From contig NZ_RAWG01000060.1 in NCBI RefSeq assembly GCF_003611735.1, positions 1 through 41,160 on the forward strand: a stretch of DNA of 41,160 nt, in the 5' to 3' direction. This DNA is from Corallococcus sicarius (lineage in GTDB: Bacteria > Myxococcota > Myxococcia > Myxococcales > Myxococcaceae). The translations under genes were made by a program, and so were the position numbers. Positions 8,222-15,285 of this stretch are shown here, in pieces. Numbering within the stretch: the stretch's first letter is position 1; every line of letters starts with the position of its first letter. The notes beneath the pieces were generated by a model that had not been told where the DNA came from, ran no database searches, and saw only the letters and a program-made list of their open reading frames with translations.

Positions 8222-8277
8222 CTGTCGCTGACGGTTTTCGTCCTCCGACGCGAAGTCGCCAGTCCCGGAAGCGACAG
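8222..8277. promoter_or_regulatory. Inverted repeat CTGTCGCT/AGCGACAG upstream of pilA
   Basis: Two perfect 8-base arms, CTGTCGCT at 8222-8229 and AGCGACAG at 8270-8277, face each other about 115-170 bases upstream of the predicted pilA start. That is the normal distance for an enhancer bound by an NtrC-family activator such as PilR. The TGTC core resembles the TGTC half-sites reported for Pseudomonas PilR. The right arm is also only 17 bases from the pilD start, so a role for pilD is possible. Confidence 0.4.
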
Positions 8278-8294
8278 GTAGGATTGCGGGTTCC

Positions 8295-9377
8295 GTGACG
8301 TTCACCTACGCGCCGGGCTGGGCCGAGCCCCTCTTCATCCTCTTCCTGTTCGTCCTCGGCCTGTGCATCGGCTCCTTCCTCAACGTCGTCATCGCGCGCG
8401 TGCCGGAAGGGCTGAGCATCGTGCGGCCCGGCTCCCGCTGCCCGAAGTGCGGGCATGTGCTCTCCTGGTACGAGAACATCCCGGTGTTGTCGTGGCTGGG
8501 GCTGCGCGGCCGGTGTCGCGGCTGCGGCATGCCCATCTCGCCGCGCTACGTCCTGGTGGAGCTGCTCACGGGGCTGTTGTTCCTCGCGTGCCTCAAGCGC
8601 TTCGACTGGACGTACGCGCTGGTGCCCGCGCTGGTGCTCGTCTTCCTGCTGGTGCCGCTCACCTTCATTGATCTGGAGCATTGGATCCTGCCCTTCTCGC
8701 TCACGCTGCCGGGCATCGCGGCGGGGGTGCTGCTGGCCATCCCCCGGGGCGGGGACGCGGTGTTGCACGCGGCGCTGGGCGCGGCGGTGGGGTTCCTCGC
8801 CTTCCGCTTGATGGAGTACGTGGGCTGGCGCGTCTTCAAGCGCGAGGCGCTGGGAGGCGGGGACAAGTTCCTCGTCGCCCTCCTGGGCGCGTTCCTGGGC
8901 TGGCACTCGCTCTTGGGCATCCTCTTCTTCTCGTCCCTGCAGGGCTCCATCGTGGGCGTAGCGCTGCTCGCCCTCACGGGCAGGGCGGGCCCCCGCACGG
9001 AAGCGCAGGAGCCGGCCACGTCGGTGCCCCCCACGGGCCCTGAAGCCGACGCCCCGGTCGGACCCTCCGCGGCGCCCGCCACACCGGCCGACGCGGAGGC
9101 GCCCGAAGCTGAGTCCACGATGAGGTGGGACTTCACGAAGCCGGGACTGCCCCTGTGGAAGCGGGTGGTGCTGGTGCCCTGGTGCCTGCTCTTCCAGCCC
9201 ATCCCGGACGCCCCCCTGGACGAGGCGGGCGAGGAGGAGGAGTGGGTCCCCGGTCCCACCAACATCCCCTTCGGTCCCTGGCTGGCGCTGGCGGGCCTGG
9301 AGGTGATGCTGCTCGGGCCGTGGCTCGCGCGCGTGCTGCCGTTGGAGGTGGCGATGATGCTCGGGGGGACGCGGTGA
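8295..9377 (+). CDS. pilD: PilD, type IV prepilin peptidase/N-methyltransferase
   Basis: PilD cleaves the prepilin leader and N-methylates the new Phe at the inner membrane. The sequence shows the N-terminal methylation domain with two zinc-type Cys pairs (C49/C52 in CPKCGH and C74/C77 in CRGCGM). It also shows the two active-site aspartates, D126 in FIDLEHWILP and D190 in GGGDKF. The start is a GTG at 8295. The protein is 360 residues, against roughly 290 for common PilD enzymes. The excess is a Pro/Ala/Glu-rich, non-membrane stretch of roughly 100 residues (about 226-325) between the last two helices. It is divergent from pilA, with 231 bases between them, and leads the plus-strand pil genes. 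Confidence 0.94.
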   Translation: MTFTYAPGWAEPLFILFLFVLGLCIGSFLNVVIARVPEGLSIVRPGSRCPKCGHVLSWYENIPVLSWLGLRGRCRGCGMPISPRYVLVELLTGLLFLACLKRFDWTYALVPALVLVFLLVPLTFIDLEHWILPFSLTLPGIAAGVLLAIPRGGDAVLHAALGAAVGFLAFRLMEYVGWRVFKREALGGGDKFLVALLGAFLGWHSLLGILFFSSLQGSIVGVALLALTGRAGPRTEAQEPATSVPPTGPEADAPVGPSAAPATPADAEAPEAESTMRWDFTKPGLPLWKRVVLVPWCLLFQPIPDAPLDEAGEEEEWVPGPTNIPFGPWLALAGLEVMLLGPWLARVLPLEVAMMLGGTR

Positions 9378-9402
9378 GGGGCGTGGCGCCGCCGGTGCGC
9401 GG

Positions 9403-10521
9403 ATGAAGTGGCGCATCGCCAGCGTGGCCTTCCTGCTGGGCTCGCTGTCCACGGGAATGTCGTGGCTGACGCTGCAGCCGGTGCTCATCCGCCTGCTGGA
9501 CGCGGCGCGCCGGCTGGCGCTGCCCGGGACGCCGGACGCGGAAGCGCTGGCGCGGATCCGCACCTTCCTGCCCCTGGCGCTGGGGTTGGACCTCGTGGTG
9601 CTGACGGTGCTGGCCTACATCGTCCTGGACCTCACGGTGGGCCGCCCGCTGCGCGCCACCGAGGCCGCCGTGGAGCAGTTGGGCCGGCTGCAACTGGACG
9701 TGCCGTTGGCGGGGCAGGGGGGGCCCCTCCTGTCGCGCATCCAGCGCGCGCTGCAGCGGATGGCGGAGGCCCTGCGCCAGGAGCAGGCCGTCACGCGCTC
9801 GCAGCTGGAGGCCCTGCGCGAGGCGAACTCGCGGCTTGCGCGAGCGCAGACGGAGCTGGTCGCGTCGGAGCGGCTGGCCACGGTGGGGAAGCTGGCCGCG
9901 GGCGTGGCGCACGAGGTGGGCAACCCGCTGGCGGGCATCCTGGGCTACCTCTCCCTGGCGCGCATGAAGGCCGAGGGCCCGGAGGTGAAGGACTTCCTGG
10001 AGCGCATCGACCACGAGGTGCAGCGCATCGACCGCATCGTGCGGGGGCTCCTGGACCTGGGGCGCCCTGGCAGCGCCCAGCCCGGGCCGGTGGACGTGGG
10101 GCAGGTGGTGGAGACGTGCGTGCGCCTGGTGCGCGCCGGTCCGGAGCTGGACGGCGTGGACGTGACGCTGGACGTGGCGCCCGGCCTGCTCGCCCGCGCG
10201 GACCCCGGGCCCCTGTCGCAGATCCTCATCAACCTGCTGCTCAACGCCGCCCAGGCCATGGGCGGACAGGGTCGGGTGCGCGTCTCCATCCGGCAGGAGG
10301 CCGCGCTCCTCTACGTGGAGGTGGAGGACAGCGGTCCGGGCCTGTCCCCGGAGGTGCGCGCGCACCTCTTCGAGCCCTTCTTCACCACCAAGGGGCGGCA
10401 GGGCACGGGCCTGGGACTCGCGGTGTCGCTCAACCTGGCCCAGGGCATGGGCGGGCGGCTGGACGCGCGCGACGGCACGGGCGGTGGCGCGTGCTTCCGG
10501 CTGTCCCTCCCCGCAGCCTGA
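9403..10521 (+). CDS. PilS2-like membrane sensor histidine kinase
   Basis: A 372-residue sensor kinase. Two membrane helices (about 5-29 and 55-76) frame a short periplasmic loop of about 25 residues. A HAMP-like segment and a coiled coil (about 110-155) lead to the phospho-acceptor H170 in the H-box AHEVGNPL. The ATPase domain has the N-box LINLLLNAAQAM, G1 VEDSGPGL, F-box FEPFFTTK and G2 GTGLGLAVS. There is no clear PAS domain. It lies 25 bases after pilD and 24 bases before a sigma-54 response regulator, its likely partner. In M. xanthus the matching position is held by pilS2, which I use as a positional assignment. It probably signals to the regulator at 10546, but the stimulus is unknown. 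Confidence 0.85.
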   Translation: MKWRIASVAFLLGSLSTGMSWLTLQPVLIRLLDAARRLALPGTPDAEALARIRTFLPLALGLDLVVLTVLAYIVLDLTVGRPLRATEAAVEQLGRLQLDVPLAGQGGPLLSRIQRALQRMAEALRQEQAVTRSQLEALREANSRLARAQTELVASERLATVGKLAAGVAHEVGNPLAGILGYLSLARMKAEGPEVKDFLERIDHEVQRIDRIVRGLLDLGRPGSAQPGPVDVGQVVETCVRLVRAGPELDGVDVTLDVAPGLLARADPGPLSQILINLLLNAAQAMGGQGRVRVSIRQEAALLYVEVEDSGPGLSPEVRAHLFEPFFTTKGRQGTGLGLAVSLNLAQGMGGRLDARDGTGGGACFRLSLPAA

Positions 10522-10545
10522 GGGGGCCGGGTCCGGAAGAGGGCT

Positions 10546-11976
10546 ATGATGGGCGCCAAGCCCATGCCCCTCTTCCGCACCGTCCTCGTCGCCGACGACG
10601 AGCCGTCCATCCGTCACATCCTCACCCTGGTGCTCACCGACAAGGGCTACGAGGTGCGCGCCGTCGCCGACGGTGAGGAGGCCCTGCGCGAGCTGTCCGC
10701 GCGCGCCTACGACGTCCTCCTGTGCGACGTGCGCATGCCGAAGCGCGACGGGCTGTCGGTGCTGAAGGCGGCGCTCGCGGAGCAGCCGGGCCTCACCGTG
10801 GTGGTGATGAGCGCGTACGGCTCCCAGGAGCAGGCGCTGGAGGCGGTGCAGGCGGGGGCCTACGACTTCGTCCAGAAGCCCTTCAAGCCGGAGGAGATCG
10901 TCTTCGTCCTGCGCAAGGCGGAGGAGCGCGAGCGGCTCTTGCGCGAGAACCGGCGCCTGCACGAAGCGCAGCTCCCCGGCGCGTCCCTGGGCCACATCCT
11001 GGGGCAGAGCGCCGCGCTCCAGGCGGTGCTCAAGCAGGTGGCGCGCGTGGCGCCGGTGGACACCACCGTGCTCATCTCCGGGGAGAGCGGCACCGGCAAG
11101 GAGCTCATCGCCCGCGAGCTGCACGGCAAGAGCCGCCGCTCCGCCATGGCCTTCGTGGCCGTCAACTGCGGCGCCATCCCCCACGGCCTCCTGGAGAGCG
11201 AGCTGTTCGGCCACGCGAAGGGCGCCTTCACCGACGCGCGCACCGCCCGCCGGGGCCTGTTCGCGGAGGCCGACGGCGGCACGCTCTTCCTGGACGAGGT
11301 GGGCGAGCTGCCCCTGGGCGCGCAGGTGAAGCTCCTGCGCGTGCTGCAGGAGGGCGAAATCAGGCCCGTGGGCGAAAGCCGCGTGGAGCGCGTGGACGTG
11401 CGCGTGGTGGCCGCCACGCTGCGCGACCTGGGCAAGCTCGTGGAGAAGGGCGAGTTCCGCGAGGACCTCTACTACCGCCTCAACGTCGTGAACCTCACCC
11501 TGCCGCCCCTGCGCGAGCGCCGCGAGGACATCCCGCTGCTCGCCCGGTCCTTCCTCGGCCGCTTCAACCGCGAGCTCAACCGCGACCCGCCCGTGGAGGG
11601 GTTCTCCCCGGAGGCGGAGGCCCTGATGACGGCCTACGCCTGGCCGGGCAACGTGCGGGAGCTGGAGAACGCCATGGAGCGCGCGGTGCTCCTCGCCGAG
11701 GGCACCCTCATCGATCCCGGCAGCCTGCCGGAGAAGCTGTGGGCGGCTTCCGCACCCGTGTCCGCGGGCACCTCCGCGCCGCTACAGGCCGGGGGCGACC
11801 TGTCGCTCAAGCGCGCCATCCGGGAGATGGAGGAGTCCTACATCCGCGCGGCGCTGCGCCGTACGAAGGGCAACCGCACCCGGGCCGCCGAGGTGCTGGA
11901 CATCAGTCACCGAGCGCTTCTGTACAAGATCAAGGAGTACGGCATTGATCCTGACGCGGAGGCGCTTCGCGGCTGA
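10546..11976 (+). CDS. PilR2-like NtrC-family sigma-54 response regulator
   Basis: A 476-residue NtrC-type activator. The receiver domain has D-D-E (17-19) and the phospho-acceptor D61 in LLCDVRMP, with K at the FVQKPF position. The AAA+ domain has Walker A GESGTGKE and Walker B GGTLFLDE. The sigma-54-contact loop reads GAFTDA where the consensus is GAFTGA. The C-terminus is a Fis-type helix-turn-helix (NRTRAAEVLDISHRALLYKI). It is cytoplasmic and should activate sigma-54 promoters after phosphorylation by the kinase upstream. A second in-frame start at 10564 (MPLFRTVLVADDE) is equally likely because TATGAT at 10545-10550 looks like a -10 element overlapping the first ATG. Whether it acts on pilA is not shown by the sequence. 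Confidence 0.88.
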   Translation: MMGAKPMPLFRTVLVADDEPSIRHILTLVLTDKGYEVRAVADGEEALRELSARAYDVLLCDVRMPKRDGLSVLKAALAEQPGLTVVVMSAYGSQEQALEAVQAGAYDFVQKPFKPEEIVFVLRKAEERERLLRENRRLHEAQLPGASLGHILGQSAALQAVLKQVARVAPVDTTVLISGESGTGKELIARELHGKSRRSAMAFVAVNCGAIPHGLLESELFGHAKGAFTDARTARRGLFAEADGGTLFLDEVGELPLGAQVKLLRVLQEGEIRPVGESRVERVDVRVVAATLRDLGKLVEKGEFREDLYYRLNVVNLTLPPLRERREDIPLLARSFLGRFNRELNRDPPVEGFSPEAEALMTAYAWPGNVRELENAMERAVLLAEGTLIDPGSLPEKLWAASAPVSAGTSAPLQAGGDLSLKRAIREMEESYIRAALRRTKGNRTRAAEVLDISHRALLYKIKEYGIDPDAEALRG

Positions 11977-12000
11977 AAAGGAGCGCAAAGGCAGGGGAGG

Positions 12001-12017
12001 GGGTCGCCTGGCGACCC
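12001..12017 (+). other. Hairpin in the pilR2-pilM gap
   Basis: A 7-bp perfect stem GGGTCGC/GCGACCC with a 3-base loop lies 25 bases after the pilR2-like stop. No T-run follows, so a terminator is only possible. The rest of the 243-base gap (11977-12219) holds a TTTTT run at 12162-12166 with only a 4-bp stem ahead of it, a possible -10 element just before pilM, and nothing else that I recognise. Confidence 0.35.
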
Positions 12018-12188
12018 GACCCTCCAGGAATCAACCCCGGCCATTTGACGGAACGCGGCCGGGGCCGGAAAATCGGGCCTCCGCGGTGGTACGTCGGGGG
12101 CGCGGTCGTCGTCGTTCGATACGGCGCTCCCCCGTCCGAAGGGCGGCCGGGCGCCAGGCACTTTTTAGGAGGGGGCATAGGCCGGTGC

Positions 12189-12194
12189 TACGCT
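12189..12194 (+). promoter_or_regulatory. Possible -10 box of the pilMNOPQ operon
   Basis: TACGCT in the context GGTGCTACGCTGG resembles -10 elements seen before many myxobacterial genes. It sits 25 bases before the pilM start at 12220. No matching -35 box was found 16-18 bases upstream, so support is weak. A promoter is expected here because the upstream gap is 243 bases. Confidence 0.3.
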
Positions 12195-12219
12195 GGCCGC
12201 CTCTCCGATGGGGTTACGC

Positions 12220-13302
12220 ATGGCGAAGGGCAAACTGGCACTCGGGCTGGATATCGGGTCGACCTCGATCAAGATGATCATGCTCAAGGAGCAGCGCAAG
12301 CGGGGCGAAGTGGGCTACGCGCTGCAGAGCTTCGGAATGAAGCCGCTGCCTCCTGAAGCCATCGTCGACGGCGCCCTCATGAATTCCACGGCCATCGTCC
12401 AGGCCGTCCAGGAATTGATGTCGGAGCTGAAGGTGAAGGGCAAGGACGTCGCCATCGGCGTGTCCGGACACTCGGTCATCATCAAGAAGATCCAGATGCC
12501 CCGGATGAGCCAGGAAGAGCTCGAGGAGAGCATCCAGTGGGAGGCGGAGCAGTACATCCCCTTCGACGTGAAGGACGTGAACATCGACACGCAGATCCTC
12601 GACGGCGGCGGCAACGACGCCACCGGTCAGATGGACGTGCTGCTGGTGGCCGCCAAGAAGGACATGATCAACGACTACACCACCGTGGTCTCCGAAGCGG
12701 GGCTGTCGCCGGTGGTCGTGGACGTGGACGCGTTCGCCGTCCAGAACATGTTCTCCACGAACTACGAGCTGCCGGAGAAGGAGACCGTCGTCCTCATCAA
12801 CGCCGGCGCCTCCGTGGTGAACATCAACATCATCGCCAACGGCGTGACGGTGTTCACCCGCGACGTGACCATCGGTGGCAACCAGTTCACCGAAGAGATC
12901 CAGAAGCAGCTCAACGTCTCCTACGAGGAGGCGGAGGCGCTGAAGATCGGCGGCAACCGCGCGGACGCGGACGCCGTGGTGCCCCAGGACGTGGAGCGCG
13001 TGCTGTCCAGCGTCGCGGAGCAGGTGGCCGGCGAAATCCAGCGCTCGCTGGACTTCTACGCGGGCACCGCCGCGGACTCGAACTTCACCAAGGTCTACCT
13101 GTCCGGCGGCACCGCGAAGATCCCCGCCCTGTTCAAGACCATCGAGGCGCGGACCGGCGTGCCAGTGGAGATCCTCAACCCGTTCCGGAAGATTGAAGTG
13201 GACAACCGCAAGTTCGACCCCGCGTTCATCATGGACGTGGCGCCCATGGCCGCGGTGGCAGTGGGACTGGCGCTCCGGCGCCCGGGCGACAAGCTGGGCT
13301 GA
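12220..13302 (+). CDS. pilM: PilM, actin-like T4P assembly protein
   Basis: PilM is the cytoplasmic actin-like ATP-binding component of the T4P alignment complex; it binds the N-terminal tail of PilN and links the machine to the motors. The 360-residue protein has the phosphate-1 loop LGLDIGSTSIK near the start, the phosphate-2-like INAGASVVNI and the adenosine motif YLSGGTAKIP. Long stretches, such as SVIIKKIQMPRMSQEELEES, match M. xanthus PilM as I recall it. I chose the ATG at 12220 (MAKGKLALG) over the one at 12208 because that is where family members start. It heads pilM-N-O-P-Q, and the pilN start is 29 bases after its stop. Confidence 0.97.
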   Translation: MAKGKLALGLDIGSTSIKMIMLKEQRKRGEVGYALQSFGMKPLPPEAIVDGALMNSTAIVQAVQELMSELKVKGKDVAIGVSGHSVIIKKIQMPRMSQEELEESIQWEAEQYIPFDVKDVNIDTQILDGGGNDATGQMDVLLVAAKKDMINDYTTVVSEAGLSPVVVDVDAFAVQNMFSTNYELPEKETVVLINAGASVVNINIIANGVTVFTRDVTIGGNQFTEEIQKQLNVSYEEAEALKIGGNRADADAVVPQDVERVLSSVAEQVAGEIQRSLDFYAGTAADSNFTKVYLSGGTAKIPALFKTIEARTGVPVEILNPFRKIEVDNRKFDPAFIMDVAPMAAVAVGLALRRPGDKLG

Positions 13303-13331
13303 GCCGCTCTGGCCGCGAGGAGATGACGCAC

Positions 13332-14012
13332 ATGATGATTCGAATCAACCTGCTGCCCGTCCGGGCGGTGAAGAAGCGGGAGATGGGCCGGCAGATCCTG
13401 GCCCTCTACGCCGCGGTCCTGATCGCCGCGCTCATTGGAAACTACCTCTGGTACTCGGACCGCGACGGTGACCTGACGCGGGCCAACCAGGGCATCGCCC
13501 AGACGCGCGCGAAGATCGCGGAGCTGGAGAAGGTCATTGGCGAGGTGAAGAACATCAACGCCCGCAAGGCGGAGGTGGAGAAGAAGCTCGCCGTGCTGGA
13601 CACGCTGCGCAAGGGCCGCAACGGCCCGGTGCGCATGCTGGACGCGCTGTCGTCCGCCATGCCCAAGAAGGTCTGGCTCAAGGACTTCGTGGAGGCGTCC
13701 AACAGCGTCACCATCAACGGCTCCGCGGTCAGCCACGACGAGGTCGCGGAGCTGATGCGCGGCCTGGGCGGCATGGTGTGGACGCCCAAGGGCATGGGAC
13801 GCCTGGTGGAGCAGCGCCGTGACGGCAAGACGTCCCGCGTGGAGCTCTTCAACACGGAGACCGCGCTCGTGGAGGAGTTCTCCGCGGGGGACATCAAGCC
13901 CTTCTTCGGCAACATCGAGCTCACCAACGCCGTGCAGACCAAGAGCGGTACGGCGGGGGCCCCGTCGTTCGTCGAATTCAAGCTCACCCTCACCGCCAAC
14001 TACGCCATCTAG
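13332..14012 (+). CDS. pilN: PilN, inner-membrane T4P alignment protein
   Basis: PilN is a bitopic inner-membrane protein that binds PilM with its cytoplasmic tail and pairs with PilO in the periplasm. The 226-residue product begins MMIRINLLPVR, the conserved PilM-binding motif (I-N-L-L-P), then has one membrane helix (about 20-37, ILALYAAVLIAALIGNYL), a coiled coil (about 48-85) and a periplasmic ferredoxin-like domain. I chose the ATG at 13332 because GAGGAG sits 9-10 bases upstream; the earlier in-frame ATG at 13323 overlaps that ribosome site. The next gene, pilO, starts 23 bases after the stop. Confidence 0.96.
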   Translation: MMIRINLLPVRAVKKREMGRQILALYAAVLIAALIGNYLWYSDRDGDLTRANQGIAQTRAKIAELEKVIGEVKNINARKAEVEKKLAVLDTLRKGRNGPVRMLDALSSAMPKKVWLKDFVEASNSVTINGSAVSHDEVAELMRGLGGMVWTPKGMGRLVEQRRDGKTSRVELFNTETALVEEFSAGDIKPFFGNIELTNAVQTKSGTAGAPSFVEFKLTLTANYAI

Positions 14013-14035
14013 CTGGCGGCGAAGGAGCATCTGTC

Positions 14036-14620
14036 ATGGATAAGTACCTGGATCAGCTCGCGAAGGCCCCCCCGGCGGCGAAGTTCGGTGGCCTGGCGGC
14101 ACTCGTCGTCCTGTTGACCGTCGCCAACTTCTTCCTCGTCATCCAGCCCACGGAAGAGGACATCGCCCGGCGCGCGTCGGAGCGCAGGACGCTCGACCTG
14201 GAGCTCGCGGAGAAGAGCGAGATCGCCCAGAACCTCAACGAGCGCCGTCGTGAGATGGACGTGCTCGAGCAGAAGCTGGCGGAGGCCCTCACGGAGCTGC
14301 CGGAGCGGCGCGACATGGAGGAGCTGCTCGCGCAGATCAACGACATCGGCAAGAAGTCCGGCCTGGAGATCTCCCGCGTGGAGCCCGACAGGGAGTACGT
14401 CGAGGGCACGGAGTTCTTCGCGCGCATCCCCATCAGGATGACGGTGAGCGGCAACTACCACGAGATCGCCATGTTCCTGCAGGAGATGGCGAACATGCGG
14501 CGCATCGTGAACGTCAACAACATCAAGCTCGATGGCGCGACGCTGAAGAACGAGAAGGTGGTCCTCCAGAGCAGCTTCCTGGCGACGACGTTCCGGTTCA
14601 TCGAGACGAAGAACAACTAG
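14036..14620 (+). CDS. pilO: PilO, inner-membrane T4P alignment protein
   Basis: PilO forms the periplasmic partner of PilN and recruits the lipoprotein PilP. The 194-residue product has a short cytoplasmic start, a membrane helix at about 18-37 (GGLAALVVLLTVANFFLVI), a coiled-coil segment at about 45-90 (heptads rich in E, R and L), and a C-terminal ferredoxin-like domain ending in FRFIETKNN. AAGGAG lies 10 bases before the ATG. Its length and layout are those of other PilO proteins. It is followed by pilP after a 44-base gap. Confidence 0.95.
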   Translation: MDKYLDQLAKAPPAAKFGGLAALVVLLTVANFFLVIQPTEEDIARRASERRTLDLELAEKSEIAQNLNERRREMDVLEQKLAEALTELPERRDMEELLAQINDIGKKSGLEISRVEPDREYVEGTEFFARIPIRMTVSGNYHEIAMFLQEMANMRRIVNVNNIKLDGATLKNEKVVLQSSFLATTFRFIETKNN

Positions 14621-14664
14621 AAACTTGATCCGCCCGGCAACTGGGGCGACAAGGGATGACGCGG

Positions 14665-15225
14665 ATGAAGACGTTCAAGTCCACGATGACTGCTGCGGTG
14701 CTGGCGCTGACCTTGTCTGCCTGTGAGGAGACTCCCATGGCCAGTCCGGCTCCCGCTCCACCCCCGGCCGCCCCCGCGGCGGCACCGGTGGAAGCGAAGA
14801 CCGAAGCGTCGGCGCTGCCAGCGTTCGTCTATACCTACAGCCCGGTGGGCAAGCGGGATCCGTTCAGGAGTCCGCTGGAAGAGCTGGGCCCGGTGGCGCG
14901 TGACGCACCGGAACGCGCATGCAATGAACCCCTGTGCGTGTTCGACCTCGACCAGCTCAAGCTGGTGGCGGTCGTCACCGGGGACGCCAGTCCGCTGGCG
15001 ATGGTCGAGGATCCGCTGGGCCGGGGCCACATCGTCCGGCGAAATACCCGGGTGGGGCGCCAGGGCGGCAAGGTGACCCAGATCCTCCGGGACTCGGTTA
15101 CCGTCACCGAGGTTTTCACGGGTGCCAAGGGCGAGCTCATCAGCAATCCGGTGAGCCTGCAGCTCAAGGCAGATGGCGTAAAGGACCCCGCCTACAACCT
15201 GATGACGGGCAAGAACTGGGAGTAG
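14665..15225 (+). CDS. pilP: PilP, T4P alignment lipoprotein
   Basis: PilP is an inner-membrane lipoprotein that bridges PilN/PilO to the secretin PilQ. The 186-residue protein has a lipoprotein signal peptide with lipobox LSAC (Cys20), then a flexible Pro/Ala linker (about 30-50, including a run of three prolines), then the PilP HR domain beginning near RDPFRSPL. The hallmark YSPVGKRDPFRSP is the PilQ-binding part. I chose the ATG at 14665 because AAGGG at 14651-14655 gives 9-base spacing; the ATG at 14656 directly abuts it. The gap to pilQ is 60 bases. Confidence 0.95.
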   Translation: MKTFKSTMTAAVLALTLSACEETPMASPAPAPPPAAPAAAPVEAKTEASALPAFVYTYSPVGKRDPFRSPLEELGPVARDAPERACNEPLCVFDLDQLKLVAVVTGDASPLAMVEDPLGRGHIVRRNTRVGRQGGKVTQILRDSVTVTEVFTGAKGELISNPVSLQLKADGVKDPAYNLMTGKNWE

Positions 15226-15285
15226 CGCCCCACGGCGCGCCCGCGGGCAGTGCAGTCGCCCGCTACCAACTTGTTGAGGGGACGC

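Noticed and set aside
12142-12166. Possible intrinsic terminator with a T5 run before pilM
   Set aside because: The stem before the T-run is only 4 bp and the T-run does not follow it directly.
13323-13331. Earlier in-frame ATG for pilN (and ATGs at 12208 for pilM, 14656 for pilP, 15250 for pilQ, 19276 for efp)
   Set aside because: Each lies on or too near its ribosome site, or adds residues absent from family members. The later starts match the families and have better spacing.
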